Shown: positions 48,531 to 57,958, counted from the stretch's first letter. The stretch: 64,000 bases of DNA from Hymenobacter convexus (GCF_030580955.1 NZ_JAUQON010000001.1:682001-746000); one strand, 5' to 3'. Made by a program: numbers and translations. Notes: generated by a model not told the origin, from the sequence alone.

Positions 48531-49424
48531 ATGGTTGGGCTGCAGAAAAAAAATAGAAGTCGGATAGAAAAAGGTGGCCTCCGCAGCCTCAGCAGTATGG
48601 TGGCAGCCACGCTGCTAATAGTCGGCTGCCAGCTGCGAGCCGATGAGCTGCGTAGCACCGACGCGCCGCGTATGCCAGCCACAGCAGTTGCAGCCGTGGC
48701 TACTGACACCGCAGCCGCCAGCCACCCCACGGGACCCGTGCCCGATGCGCTCCGCCTCACGGCCGTGGCTGCCACGCCCGGCGTGCCCGATACCCTGCAC
48801 CAGGCCATCCGGCAGCTGCACGCCGCCCTCGGCCCGGCCGCTGCTGAGCTGCGCCCCGAGGTGCTGGAGCAGGCCTGCGTGGGCTACCTCACGCTGCATC
48901 CCACCGGCCGCATCGAGCGCGCCGGCCTGCTGGCCGTGGCCGACATGGACCTGCCCAACACCACCGAGCGCCTCTGGGTCATCGATTTGAAAGAAGCCAA
49001 GGTGCTGCACCGCAGCTACGTGGCCCACGGCGAAGGCTCGGGCCACCTGCGCGCGCGCCGCTTTTCCAACGAGGAAAAATCGGCCTGCACCTCGCTGGGT
49101 TTCTACCGCACGGCTGGCACTTACGACGGCATCCACGGCTACTCGCGCCGCATCGAGGGGTTGGACAAGGGCCAGAACGGCAATGCCTTTGACCGCTACG
49201 TGGTGCTGCACGCCGCCGATTATGCCAGCCCCAAATACATCCGGCAATACGGCCACCTGGGCTATAGCCGCGGCTGCCCGGCCCTGCCGCCCGAGCAGTT
49301 CAAGGACATCATTGCCACCATGCGGGTGGGCAGCATGATGCTGCTCAGCGGCCCCGGCATCAAGTCGCGCTGGCTGGACGGGCCAGCGGCTGGGCGGCGC
49401 TTCCTGCAGCGAGGCTGGCGGTAG
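48531..49424 (+). CDS. YkuD_2-type L,D-transpeptidase-like lipoprotein
   Basis: I use the ATG at 48531 (MVGLQKKNRSRIEKGG), giving 297 residues with a lipoprotein signal ending in TLLIVGC; ATGs at 48468 and 48597 are alternatives. The body matches the murein L,D-transpeptidase catalytic family YkuD_2. It has RLWVIDLKEAKVLHRSYVAH, the His of YVVLHAADYASPKYIRQYGH and the catalytic cysteine in GYSRGCPALPPEQ. Such enzymes crosslink peptidoglycan or attach proteins to it. The next gene is a paralogue, so this is a local duplication. Confidence 0.83.
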   Translation: MVGLQKKNRSRIEKGGLRSLSSMVAATLLIVGCQLRADELRSTDAPRMPATAVAAVATDTAAASHPTGPVPDALRLTAVAATPGVPDTLHQAIRQLHAALGPAAAELRPEVLEQACVGYLTLHPTGRIERAGLLAVADMDLPNTTERLWVIDLKEAKVLHRSYVAHGEGSGHLRARRFSNEEKSACTSLGFYRTAGTYDGIHGYSRRIEGLDKGQNGNAFDRYVVLHAADYASPKYIRQYGHLGYSRGCPALPPEQFKDIIATMRVGSMMLLSGPGIKSRWLDGPAAGRRFLQRGWR

Positions 49425-49582
49425 GGGCAGGGGCGAAGAATAGCGGATTGGAATTATTTGGTGAAGAGAAACGTTTAGACCTCGCCCATCAGGGCGGCGC
49501 ACACGTATAAGTTCCTAAATCGGTTGAGGTCTGTTTTAAAGGCCAAAACACGGGTTTATTCACCAGCAATTCTTTCACTATC

Positions 49583-50425
49583 ATGCACCAGACCAGCATA
49601 GTTCAGCGGAAACGGAAATCCTTGCGTCGTCAGCGCCTGGCCCGTCGGGTGTTGCCTTTTCTGGCCTCTTTGTTCCTGGCCACGCCCATGGCTGGCCCGG
49701 TAACCAAGTCGATGGCCGGTAGCTCGCCCAGTGAGATGCAGAACATCAAGTTTGCTTTCTCGCCCCAGGCCCAGTTCGACCAAACCTTGCGCACCACCTA
49801 CAACGCCCTCGGGGCGGAGCAGGAAGGCCTGCGCTTCGAAACCTTTGCCAAGGCCATGACCGGCTACCTCAACCTGCGCCAGGCTGGCAAACTGGCCGAG
49901 GACAAGCAGACCCTGACGGTGGTTGATTTTGACCTGCCCAGCACTGAAAAGCGCCTGTGGGTGCTCGATTTGGCTAAGAACGAAATCCTGTTCCACACCC
50001 TCGTGGCCCACGGCCATAACTCCGGCGAAAACGAAGCCACTAACTTCTCCAATACCGACCAGAGCAACATGAGCAGCCTTGGCTTTTATGCCACAGGTAG
50101 CGAGTATGAGGGCAAGCACGGCCATTCCCTGCGCCTGCAGGGCCTGGACGAGGGCTTCAACACCAACGCCGCCGCCCGCTCGGTGGTGATGCACGGTGCC
50201 GATTACGTGAGCGAAGACTTTATCAAGCAAAACGGCCGCCTGGGCCGCAGCCTCGGTTGCCCGGCCCTGCCCATGGACCAGTACGCGCAGATTATTGATG
50301 CCGTGAACGGTGGCACTTGCTTGTTCCTGAACAAGTCGGACGCTGGCTATTCGTCGCAGTACCTGAACCAGGAGAAGGCTATTGCGGCGCTGGCGCCGCA
50401 GGCTTCGGCTCACGGCCTGTCATAG
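49583..50425 (+). CDS. YkuD_2-type L,D-transpeptidase-like protein
   Basis: This 280-residue paralogue of the preceding gene has a basic N-terminus and a hydrophobic signal or anchor (RRVLPFLASLFLATPMAG) instead of a lipobox. Conserved parts are KRLWVLDLAKNEILFHTLVA, NFSNTDQSNMSSLGFYATGS, the His of SVVMHGADYVSEDFIKQNGR and the catalytic cysteine in GRSLGCPALPMDQ. The two genes differ in membrane attachment and in the C-terminal tail. A strong terminator follows. Activity on peptidoglycan is inferred from the family. Confidence 0.85.
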   Translation: MHQTSIVQRKRKSLRRQRLARRVLPFLASLFLATPMAGPVTKSMAGSSPSEMQNIKFAFSPQAQFDQTLRTTYNALGAEQEGLRFETFAKAMTGYLNLRQAGKLAEDKQTLTVVDFDLPSTEKRLWVLDLAKNEILFHTLVAHGHNSGENEATNFSNTDQSNMSSLGFYATGSEYEGKHGHSLRLQGLDEGFNTNAAARSVVMHGADYVSEDFIKQNGRLGRSLGCPALPMDQYAQIIDAVNGGTCLFLNKSDAGYSSQYLNQEKAIAALAPQASAHGLS

Positions 50426-50455
50426 GTATTGGGCTATAGCCCTTGGTTTTAGAAT

Positions 50456-50499
50456 GCGAATGGCGCGCTAACTTTGGTTGGCGCGCCATTCGCGTTTTT
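50456..50499 (+). terminator. Terminator after the L,D-transpeptidase pair
   Basis: GCGAATGGCGCGC (50456-50468) is perfectly paired with 50481-50493 across a 12-base loop and followed by GTTTTTA. Confidence 0.92.
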
Positions 50500-50510
50500 A
50501 GGTCTTTTGT

Positions 50511-52400
50511 ATGCTGAAAATTTACCCTTTTCTGGTTGCATTAAGTTGTTTGCTGCTGTCGGGCTGCGGTCGCGAACGTGGCAAACAAGAAAAACAAGAA
50601 TCAGCTACTACGGCCGCGCCCGTTGCTGCCGATACGGTGAGTCGTGTGGCGCAGGTGCCCGACACTACCACCCGCGAGGCGACCGATATGGGGACGCAAA
50701 CACTGGTTGACTCCGCAGTGGCTGGGCGTAGCGACCATGTGGCCAGCCCACGGCCCGCCCAGCGCATCAAACACGGCGCCACGGTCTTGGCCGATGTGCC
50801 GGATGAGCCCGCGGACGGTATTGCCTCGGCAACTAATGACGCTGAGCGTATGGCGGAGCTGCGCCGCTTTTTAGAAGCCGGGCTACCGGCGGCTCAGACG
50901 TTTGTTATTCGCCCCAACCGCGACACGTTGGTGACCGGCCCGCAAGGCACTCAGTTGCTGGTGCCGGCCAATGCCTGGGCGCTGTCCGACAGCAGCGCTA
51001 CCGTTCAGCTTACGCTGCGGGAATTTTACACGGCTACGGACATGGTGCTCGCGGGCCTCAGCACCACCTCGGGGCCGGAGCTGCTGGAAACCGGCGGCAT
51101 GCTGCACCTCACGGCCACGGCCAACGGGCGGCCGGTGGCGTTGCGGCCGGGCGCCTTTGTGCACCTGCGCCTGCCGGCCAAGGAGAAGAAGCCGGGCATG
51201 CGGCTTTTTGAAGGGGTGATGAGTGGGCCTGGTCAGGCCGTGGACTGGCGGCTGCCGCAGCCCCCGGTACCCCCGGCTGATAGTGTGCTCAGGCTGGCGG
51301 CCAGTGCTTCGGGAACTGCTTGGCGCGCCGCCACGATGCGGCGCCCGCAGGGGCGGCAGCTACGTCGCCGGAGGGTGCGCGATGCCACGCACGCCTCGTG
51401 GCCCGATTATGAAGGCGGCGATAAGCAGCTGCGGAAAGACTTGGAGGTTCAAATTGGTTATGCTGAGGCCACCCGCGCCCGATTGCGCCGCACCCGCCGC
51501 ATCACGCGCGCCGAAAAAGCCGTATTAATTGAGGCTTCCAAGCAAACCGGGCAGCGCATCCTGCGGGTGGTGCAGGCCCGGTTGGTGCTCGATACCACCG
51601 GCGTGGTGGGCCGGACCCAAACCGAAACCAGCGACGCTACGACCGACAAGCAGCTCAATAAAGACGTGCTGGCCGCCATCGCGCAACTCGGCGGCTGGAA
51701 CGCGCCCGCCGTGCAACGGGAATACCCATCAACGCGGATGCACCGATTGGTAGCGGTAGAAGCCGCCCGCCATTTTACCATCTTCTTCCCGGAAACCGGG
51801 CCGGTTGTCATTAAAATGGGCAAGTGGATTAACGAAACCCAGCGCCTGGCCAAACTAAGCGAAGAGCAGACAAGACTCATTGCGGTGCAAAAGCAGCACG
51901 CCGCCGATTCCCTCTATAGGGCCAACAAGCCTTATTTCGATTCGCTGGCCCGGGTGCGCGCCGCGGCGGAACTGGTGAGGCTCCGGACGCAGTTTACCGA
52001 CACCTCCCGCGCCGCTATTTCGGAAAAGGGCGTGTACAACGAGTTGAGCAGTCTAAAGCTGGAATGGATTAATTGCGATGCTTTTGTTAGAAGCCAGAAG
52101 CTGGCTTCTAACCGGACCGTCTATTATCAGGTTGCCCGGCCGAAGGGTGCCGTGGTGAAGCTGTTCTTTAAAGAGTGGCGCAGCATCGTGTCGGATGATT
52201 ATTCTTCTCAGGAGGCAGCGGCGGTGTTTCACAGCGCCCCGCTGAAGCAGCCCGTCACCGTTGTAGCGCTCCGGCGCGAAAACGGGGTGACTTACCTGGC
52301 GTTGCAGGAGGCGAGCATAACCGAAAAGCCCCTGGAAAACCTGCACTTTCACCCCGTCACCATGGCCGAGCTGCGCGCCGAGCTGGCCCAGCTGGATTAA
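50511..52400 (+). CDS. Large hypothetical lipoprotein
   Basis: This 629-residue lipoprotein has a signal peptide with lipobox (ALSCLLLSGC, Cys19). A disordered Thr/Ala-rich linker to about residue 110 is followed by a beta-rich domain (QTFVIRPNRDTLVTGPQGTQ, LLVPANAWALSDSSATVQLT, TATDMVLAGLSTTSGPELLE). That domain is of a kind I associate with Bacteroidota surface proteins, but its function is unknown. A basic helical region (RARLRRTRRITRAEKAVLIE) comes next, then a second beta domain and a helical C-terminus. No enzyme motif is evident. It is monocistronic after a strong terminator. Confidence 0.75.
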   Translation: MLKIYPFLVALSCLLLSGCGRERGKQEKQESATTAAPVAADTVSRVAQVPDTTTREATDMGTQTLVDSAVAGRSDHVASPRPAQRIKHGATVLADVPDEPADGIASATNDAERMAELRRFLEAGLPAAQTFVIRPNRDTLVTGPQGTQLLVPANAWALSDSSATVQLTLREFYTATDMVLAGLSTTSGPELLETGGMLHLTATANGRPVALRPGAFVHLRLPAKEKKPGMRLFEGVMSGPGQAVDWRLPQPPVPPADSVLRLAASASGTAWRAATMRRPQGRQLRRRRVRDATHASWPDYEGGDKQLRKDLEVQIGYAEATRARLRRTRRITRAEKAVLIEASKQTGQRILRVVQARLVLDTTGVVGRTQTETSDATTDKQLNKDVLAAIAQLGGWNAPAVQREYPSTRMHRLVAVEAARHFTIFFPETGPVVIKMGKWINETQRLAKLSEEQTRLIAVQKQHAADSLYRANKPYFDSLARVRAAAELVRLRTQFTDTSRAAISEKGVYNELSSLKLEWINCDAFVRSQKLASNRTVYYQVARPKGAVVKLFFKEWRSIVSDDYSSQEAAAVFHSAPLKQPVTVVALRRENGVTYLALQEASITEKPLENLHFHPVTMAELRAELAQLD

Positions 52401-52572
52401 CAAGGGCAAATGGGCAAGCGGACGGAGCATTAAGATTTTGCCGTCGGGCTAACCTTCGCCCAGACAGGGGAGTACTAGGCGGGCAACCTCGACACTGCGG
52501 GTCAGCCAAGCGGTAGGGTAAGCAGCAAAATCTTTTACCCTGATTCCCGGCCCGGCGAGGCCGAAACGCTTC

Positions 52573-53979
52573 ATGGCTCATTCCGTCTCCGTGGCTGGCA
52601 AGCGGCGCAGCATCCGCGCTCTGGCCCCGCTAAACCTGTTTCTGGCCGACGTGCGCGACGGTGTGGGGCCGTACCTGGCCATTTACCTGCTCTCGGTGCG
52701 GCACTGGCAGCCGGGGAGCATTGGGCTGGCCATGGCGCTGCCCGGGCTGGTGGCGGTGCTGCTCCAGACGCCCGCCGGCTCGCTGGTCGACACCTCCACG
52801 CACAAGCGGCGGCTGCTGGTGCTGGCTTCGGTGGTGGTGGCGGTGAGCTGCGTGGCGGCCGTCACGTTTGTGTCGCCGCCCGTCATTTATGCCACCCAGA
52901 TGCTGACCGGGGCGGCCACCACCATTTACGCGCCGGTGGTGGCGGCCATCACGCTGGGGCTGGTAGGGCACCGCCGCTTCGCCCAGCAAACCGGCCACAA
53001 CGAGGCCTGGAACCACGGCGGCAACGTACTGGCGGCCGTGCTGGCCGGCCTCATCGGCTACTACTGGCGCTACGATGGCATCTTCTACCTCGTGGCCCTG
53101 ATGTGCGCGCTGGGTAGCTGGTCGGCCCTGCGCATCAACCCCAAGGACATCGACAACGACCTCGCCCGGGGCCAGGGAGGCGATGACCCGAAGACCGACG
53201 AAATCGAGGCGACGAAAAGTGCGCCGGTTGCAAAAGGCGCAGCAGACGCCCCAACTGCATCTGGAAACAACGGTTCGGCCGCTGCTCAAAGTCCGGCAGA
53301 AACCGAGTCAGCCCCCGAAGAAGCCGGCTCCCAAACCGCTGGCTTCCGGCAGGTGCTGGGCAACCCGCGCATCCGGCGCTTTGCTATTGCGGTGATATTG
53401 TTTCACTTCGCCAACGCCGCCATGCTGCCGCTGGTGGGCCAGAAGCTGGCCCTGAGCAACCAGAAGGCTTCGGCGCTGTTTATGTCGGCCTGCATCATCG
53501 TGGCGCAGCTGGTGATGATTCCGGTGGCCGCCTGGGTGAGCCGGCGGGCGCCCGACGCGGGCCGCAAGCCGGTGTTTCTGCTGGCGTTTGCGGTGCTGCC
53601 GGTGCGCGGGGTGCTCTACACGCTCAGCAGCAATGCCTACTTTCTGGTGGGCGTGCAGGTGCTCGATGGGCTGGCGGGCGGCATTTTCGGCGTCATTAGT
53701 GTGATTATGATTGCCGACCTCACGCGGGGCACCGGACGCTTCAACTTCGTGCAAGGCGCTATTGCCACCGCGCTGGGCATCGGGGCTTCGCTGAGCACGG
53801 TGGGCGCGGGGTATCTGGTGCAGCACTTTGGCTACCGGGTGGGCTTCCTGGCGTTGGCCGCCGTGGCGGCGGTGGCACTGGCGTTCTTCTGGTTTTTCGT
53901 GGAAGAGTCGAACCCGGCGCTGGCAACGTCAGAGGGCTCAAATGCCTCCGTCGTCGCACCGCAGCCAGCCCTGAGTTGA
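52573..53979 (+). CDS. MFS transporter
   Basis: This major facilitator transporter of 468 residues has twelve predicted helices in two halves. The first half opens NLFLADVRDGVGPYLAIYLL and has the basic loop DTSTHKRRLLVLASVVVA. A long hydrophilic loop (about residues 195-255, rich in Asp, Glu, Ala and Gln) joins the halves, and the second half opens with LGNPRIRRFAIAVILFHFAN. Its substrate cannot be told from sequence. The convergent Ldh-family gene starts 8 bases after its stop. The 172 bases upstream hold a folded leader without a recognised riboswitch. Confidence 0.88.
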   Translation: MAHSVSVAGKRRSIRALAPLNLFLADVRDGVGPYLAIYLLSVRHWQPGSIGLAMALPGLVAVLLQTPAGSLVDTSTHKRRLLVLASVVVAVSCVAAVTFVSPPVIYATQMLTGAATTIYAPVVAAITLGLVGHRRFAQQTGHNEAWNHGGNVLAAVLAGLIGYYWRYDGIFYLVALMCALGSWSALRINPKDIDNDLARGQGGDDPKTDEIEATKSAPVAKGAADAPTASGNNGSAAAQSPAETESAPEEAGSQTAGFRQVLGNPRIRRFAIAVILFHFANAAMLPLVGQKLALSNQKASALFMSACIIVAQLVMIPVAAWVSRRAPDAGRKPVFLLAFAVLPVRGVLYTLSSNAYFLVGVQVLDGLAGGIFGVISVIMIADLTRGTGRFNFVQGAIATALGIGASLSTVGAGYLVQHFGYRVGFLALAAVAAVALAFFWFFVEESNPALATSEGSNASVVAPQPALS

Positions 53980-53987
53980 GACGTGCC

Positions 53988-55049
53988 CTATAGCTTCACC
54001 CCAAACTTCGCGCCCACGCCTTCCAGGTCTTTCACCACGGCATCCAGCAACGGAATGCCTTCCAGCAGGCGCACGGCGGCCATTTCACGTTCTGGGTCGC
54101 CGGGAATGAGGACTTTCTTGCCCTCCACGGCCTGCGCGTTGCGGAAGGTCGAAATCCAGTTGTCCATGTGGGCTTTGAACTCGTCGGCAGGCCGAAACGC
54201 ATCCACGCGCATGGCCCCGAAAAAATGGCCGAGGCCCTGCCCCACAGGGTTGGGCGAGGGCTGCAGGAAGGCCACGAAGGGCGGCACCCAAGGCCCGTAG
54301 TTAGCCCCGGAAAGCACGGCCGAGAAGATATCGACCACCGCGCCCAGGCCATAGCCTTTGTGCGAGCCGGTGGCGCCGCCCAAGGGCAGCAGGGCGCCGC
54401 CGTTCTTCACGGCGTTGGCATCGGTGCTGGGCTGGCCGTCGGCGGTCTGGGCCCAGCCTTCGGGAAGGGGCGTGCCCTTGCGCTGGGCAATTTCGAGCTT
54501 GCCATTGGCGGCGGTGGTGGTGGCCATGTCGAGCACGAAATCGGGCTGCTCGCCGGCGGGCACGGCCACGGCAATGGGGTTGGTGCCAAGCAGGCGGTCG
54601 AGCGAATAGGTGGGGGCCACGAGGGGCGAGGCGTTGGTCATGGCCACGCCAATCATGTCGTGGGCCAGGGGCAGCATGGCGTGGTAGCCGGCAATGCCGA
54701 AGTGGTTGGAGTTCTTCACCGAAACCCAGCCGGTGCCCACCTGTTGGGCCTTTTCGATGGCTATGCGCATGGCCCTAGGCCCCACCACGAGGCCAAGGCC
54801 GCCGTCGCCGTCCACCACGGCGGTGCTGGGCGTTTCGTAGGTCACGCCCACGCGGGGGCTGGCGTTGATGCGGCCGGCCTCCCACAGCCGCACGTAGCCC
54901 ACGAGGCGGGCCACGCCGTGCGAGTCGACGCCGCGCAGGTCGGCCGAGAGCAGGGTTTCGGTGGCAAGAGTGGCGTCTTCGTCGGAGCAGCCGATGCTGC
55001 GGAAAACGGCTTCTGTGAAGGTGAAAAGCTGGCTGTAGGAGAAAGTCAT
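53988..55049 (-). CDS. Ldh family NAD(P)-dependent oxidoreductase
   Basis: This 353-residue dehydrogenase belongs to the malate/L-sulfolactate/ureidoglycolate (Ldh_2) family, which is unrelated to ordinary lactate dehydrogenase. Signatures are LLSADLRGVDSHGVARLVGY, with the conserved His, VSVKNSNHFGIAGYHAML and TYSLDRLLGTNPIAVAVPAG. It starts at MTFSYSQLFTFTEAVF; upstream residues are not family-like. Substrate preference is not resolvable here. Confidence 0.88.
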   Translation of the reverse strand: MTFSYSQLFTFTEAVFRSIGCSDEDATLATETLLSADLRGVDSHGVARLVGYVRLWEAGRINASPRVGVTYETPSTAVVDGDGGLGLVVGPRAMRIAIEKAQQVGTGWVSVKNSNHFGIAGYHAMLPLAHDMIGVAMTNASPLVAPTYSLDRLLGTNPIAVAVPAGEQPDFVLDMATTTAANGKLEIAQRKGTPLPEGWAQTADGQPSTDANAVKNGGALLPLGGATGSHKGYGLGAVVDIFSAVLSGANYGPWVPPFVAFLQPSPNPVGQGLGHFFGAMRVDAFRPADEFKAHMDNWISTFRNAQAVEGKKVLIPGDPEREMAAVRLLEGIPLLDAVVKDLEGVGAKFGVKL

Positions 55050-55127
55050 GGCGGCGAAATTACGGGTGGATGTGGGCAAACGCCCTGCGGTGCTGCTGCC
55101 AGGGGCGCGCACCAGGAAGGCCGGAAC

Positions 55128-55895
55128 CTAATCCAGTTTATGCAATCGGCGCAGCAGCTCGTGGTGGTAGGTTTCGCCCACCGGCAGTAGCTGTTCGCCC
55201 ACCTGCACCAGATTGCGCACCGGGTCGAAGCGCTGGAGGTAGTCGAGGTTGATGTGGTAGCTGCGCTGGATTTGCACGAACCGGTCGGGGGGAAGGTGGC
55301 GCATCACGTCGCGCAGCGGCATACGCACCGCCACCACCCGGCCGGCCAGCACCAGGCGGCACACCTTGTTGTCGGCCTCTACGCTTTGAATCTCGCTCAC
55401 GCGGATTTTCTCCAGCAGACCGTTTTCCTTGATGAACAGCGAATCGGGGGGCGGGGCGGCGGCCGGGGCTGCCAGGGCCGCCCCGGCCGCCGCCCCGCCG
55501 GCCACCGCAGGCGCGCTCGTGAAGCTGTCGATGGCCAGCGCCATGGCGCGCTGCAGGGCGCCAAACGCCACGGGCTTGATGAGGTAGGCGGCCGGGCCCA
55601 GCGGACGGGCGCGGGCAAACGCCTCGTCGTCGGCGCGCGAGGTCAGGAAAATGAGCGGCACGGGCCGCAGCGCCTGCAGCTGGGCGGCCAGTTCGATGCC
55701 ATCGACCGGGCCGCGCAGGTGCACGTCGAGCAGCACCATATCCACGGCCTCGGTGCGAAACAGGGAGAGGGCAATGCGGGCATCGGCTGCCGGGCCGATG
55801 CATTCGCACCCCAGGTCTTGCAAGTATAGCTCCAGCTGGTCGGCGTAAATTGGCTCGTCTTCCACCACCAGCACGCGAATAGCTAAATCGGGCAT
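55128..55895 (-). CDS. LytTR response regulator
   Basis: This two-component regulator of 255 residues has a receiver domain at residues 7-120 (RVLVVEDEP, phospho-acceptor Asp57 in DMVLLDVHL, FLTSRADDEAFARARPLGPA). A Pro/Ala linker is followed by a LytTR DNA-binding domain from about 155 (LFIKENGLLEKIRVSEIQSV, RSYHINLDYLQRFDPVRNLV). An alternative ATG 30 bases upstream is possible. It is downstream of the kinase gene on the same strand, separated by a short gap, and is probably co-transcribed. LytTR domains bind direct repeats of about 21 bp period, which matters for the repeat at 58050. Confidence 0.92.
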   Translation of the reverse strand: MPDLAIRVLVVEDEPIYADQLELYLQDLGCECIGPAADARIALSLFRTEAVDMVLLDVHLRGPVDGIELAAQLQALRPVPLIFLTSRADDEAFARARPLGPAAYLIKPVAFGALQRAMALAIDSFTSAPAVAGGAAAGAALAAPAAAPPPDSLFIKENGLLEKIRVSEIQSVEADNKVCRLVLAGRVVAVRMPLRDVMRHLPPDRFVQIQRSYHINLDYLQRFDPVRNLVQVGEQLLPVGETYHHELLRRLHKLD

Positions 55896-55940
55896 AGGTT
55901 TATCCAGGGTTTCGGCAACCACCAAAACGCTGCCGAAAGT

Positions 55941-55968
55941 ACGTAGCCCGCCCGACGTAGCCCGCCCC
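55941..55968. repeat. Tandem 14-bp repeat between kinase and regulator genes
   Basis: ACGTAGCCCGCCCG (55941-55954) is followed directly by ACGTAGCCCGCCCC (55955-55968), touching the stop codon of the kinase gene. Role unknown. Confidence 0.5.
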
Positions 55969-57929
55969 TACACCGCTTCCCCTGCCAAATGCGGAATGTT
56001 CACGCCCGCCGGCACGCCCACGGCCGCCGGCAGCGTGAGCACCACGGTGGTGCCCTGCCCCGGTGCGCTCACCAGGCCGAGGTGCCCGCCCTGGGCGCGG
56101 GCAAACGACTGGCTCAGCCGCCAGCCCAGGCCGGTGGGGCTGCGCCGGCCGGCCGGCAGGGCCAAGGGCGCCTCGGCCAGCAGGCGCTGCACCTGCGTGG
56201 CGTCCATGCCCGCGCCGGTGTCGCGCACGGCCAGGCAGAGCTGGCCGGGCTGGGCGGGGCCGGCCGTGAGGGTGACGGTGCCGCCCGGCGGCGTGGCGCG
56301 CAGGGCGTTGCTGATGAGGTTGCGCAGGATGGTGTGCGTCATGTTGCGGTCGGCGAGAAGGTGGCCGGCGGCATCGGGGGCTACTACCAGCCGCACGCCG
56401 GCCGCTTCAGCGCCGGGCTGGTAGAGCTCGGCGGCCTCGGCCAGCAGGGGGGCGGCGGCCAGGGGCTCGGGCTGGGGCGTGAGCTCGCCGCGCTGGGTGA
56501 GGGCCCAGCTGAGGAGGTTGTCGAGCAGGCCGCGCAGGCCCTCTGCGGCCTGGCGCATGCGCTCGCCCAGGCCCAGCAGGCGGGCCGTGTCGTGGCGCTC
56601 CACATAGCGCTTCAGCAGGTCGGCCAGGGCGGTGAAGGCGACGACGGGGCTGCGCAAATCGTGGGCGATGAGGGCGTAGAGGCGGTCCTGCTCGGTGCGG
56701 GTGGCCTGCAACTCGGCATTCTGATTGGCCAGCAGGGCCCGGCTCAGGCGCAGCCGCCAGGCCAGCAGGCCGGCCCCGCCCAGGCCGCCGGCCACGGCCA
56801 GCAGCAGGCCGCCCAGCAGCCACAGGTACTGCCGCTGCCGGGCGGCCTGCTGCTGCTGGTGCCGGCTGCGCTGGGTGAGCTCGCGCACGCGGCTTTGCTG
56901 CCGCTCGGTGTCGAACTGCACGCGCAGGCGGGCCAGGGTTTCGCGCCGCTCGGCCGATTGCAGGCTGTCGAGCAGGGCCTGGCCGGTGTGGGCCAGGCGG
57001 TAGGCGGCCAGGCCCTGCCCGGTTTCGGCCAGGGCGGCGGCCAGCAGCTGGTCGCCCTGGGCTTCGAGGCCAATGGCATTGAGCTGGCGGGCCCAGGCCA
57101 CGGCGGGGCGCAGCAGGGCGGCGGCCTGGGCGGGGCGGTGGCGGGCCAGCAGCACCCTGGCCAGGCTCAGGTGGGTATCGGACTGGCCAAACCGGTCGCC
57201 GAAGCGCCGGTAAAGCCGCAGTGACTCCTGGAAGCAGTACTCGGCCGAGTCGTACTGCCGGTGCAGGGCGTGCACCTTGCCCATGTCGCCGAAGCAAGAC
57301 GCCAGGTTGATGTCGGGCGGCAGGCGCCGGAAGGTGGCCAGGGTCTGGCGGGTGTAGCGGGTGCAGAGGCGGTCGACGGAGTCGGGCGCGGGCTGGCCGG
57401 AGCGCAGCCAGCCGTAGTACAGCGAGGCCAGGCTGTACTGGCCCAGGCCCTGGTCGGTGAGCGACACGGGGCGGTGGCGCTGCAGGTGCGCCATGGCCAG
57501 GCGGCCGTACTTTTCGCCTTCGGCAAAGTCCTGCTGCTGAATGGCCATCCGGCTCAGGCCAAAGAGGCCCAGCATGAGCTGGCGGTCGGCACGGGGGGTG
57601 TTTTCGGCCCGGCGCACGGCCTGCTGGTAGTAGCGAATGGCGGCCAGCTCGTCGTGCTGCAGGAAGGCGGCCCGGGCCAAGGCGTTGAGCAGGTACACTT
57701 CGCCCAAGCCAAAACGCAGCTGCCGGGCCAGCGTCAGGCCCTGTTGCCCATAGGCGAGGGCTTGAGCCACGTTGTAGGTGCTGGTTTGCCAGCACAAGTG
57801 GTTGAGCAACAGCACGCGGTTGGAGTCGGGCGGCGCAGTGGCCAGGCGCTGCCGCAGGCTGTCGAGAGGCGCCTGGGCCCCGGCTCCGAAGGGCAGCAAC
57901 AGCAGAAACAAAAGGCGAAAAAGGCGCAC
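55968..57929 (-). CDS. TPR sensor histidine kinase
   Basis: I favour the GTG at 57929, giving 653 residues; a TTG 30 bases upstream is possible. Signal peptide (RLFRLLFLLLLPFGAGAQ), then about 330 residues of periplasmic TPR-like helices (LLNALARAAFLQHDELAAIR, GQSDTHLSLARVLLARHRPA), a coiled coil, one transmembrane helix (about 369-390) and a cytoplasmic kinase with phospho-acceptor His423 in LIAHDLRSPV. The ATPase domain has NLISNALRATPPGGTVT and the G-box RDTGAGMD. It is a typical Bacteroidota TPR-HK paired with a LytTR regulator and is divergent from the 1,415-residue adhesin gene. Confidence 0.9.
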   Translation of the reverse strand: MRLFRLLFLLLLPFGAGAQAPLDSLRQRLATAPPDSNRVLLLNHLCWQTSTYNVAQALAYGQQGLTLARQLRFGLGEVYLLNALARAAFLQHDELAAIRYYQQAVRRAENTPRADRQLMLGLFGLSRMAIQQQDFAEGEKYGRLAMAHLQRHRPVSLTDQGLGQYSLASLYYGWLRSGQPAPDSVDRLCTRYTRQTLATFRRLPPDINLASCFGDMGKVHALHRQYDSAEYCFQESLRLYRRFGDRFGQSDTHLSLARVLLARHRPAQAAALLRPAVAWARQLNAIGLEAQGDQLLAAALAETGQGLAAYRLAHTGQALLDSLQSAERRETLARLRVQFDTERQQSRVRELTQRSRHQQQQAARQRQYLWLLGGLLLAVAGGLGGAGLLAWRLRLSRALLANQNAELQATRTEQDRLYALIAHDLRSPVVAFTALADLLKRYVERHDTARLLGLGERMRQAAEGLRGLLDNLLSWALTQRGELTPQPEPLAAAPLLAEAAELYQPGAEAAGVRLVVAPDAAGHLLADRNMTHTILRNLISNALRATPPGGTVTLTAGPAQPGQLCLAVRDTGAGMDATQVQRLLAEAPLALPAGRRSPTGLGWRLSQSFARAQGGHLGLVSAPGQGTTVVLTLPAAVGVPAGVNIPHLAGEAV

Positions 57930-57958
57930 GGACAAAACGAAACAAGCGGGATTACCCA

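Noticed and set aside
52490..52545. tRNA-like D-arm (GCCAAGCGGTAGGGTAAG) and TPP-riboswitch-like bases before the MFS gene
   Set aside because: No acceptor stem, no T-loop TTCGA and no anticodon stem of the right size; the conserved TPP core CTGAGA and ACCTGATC are absent.
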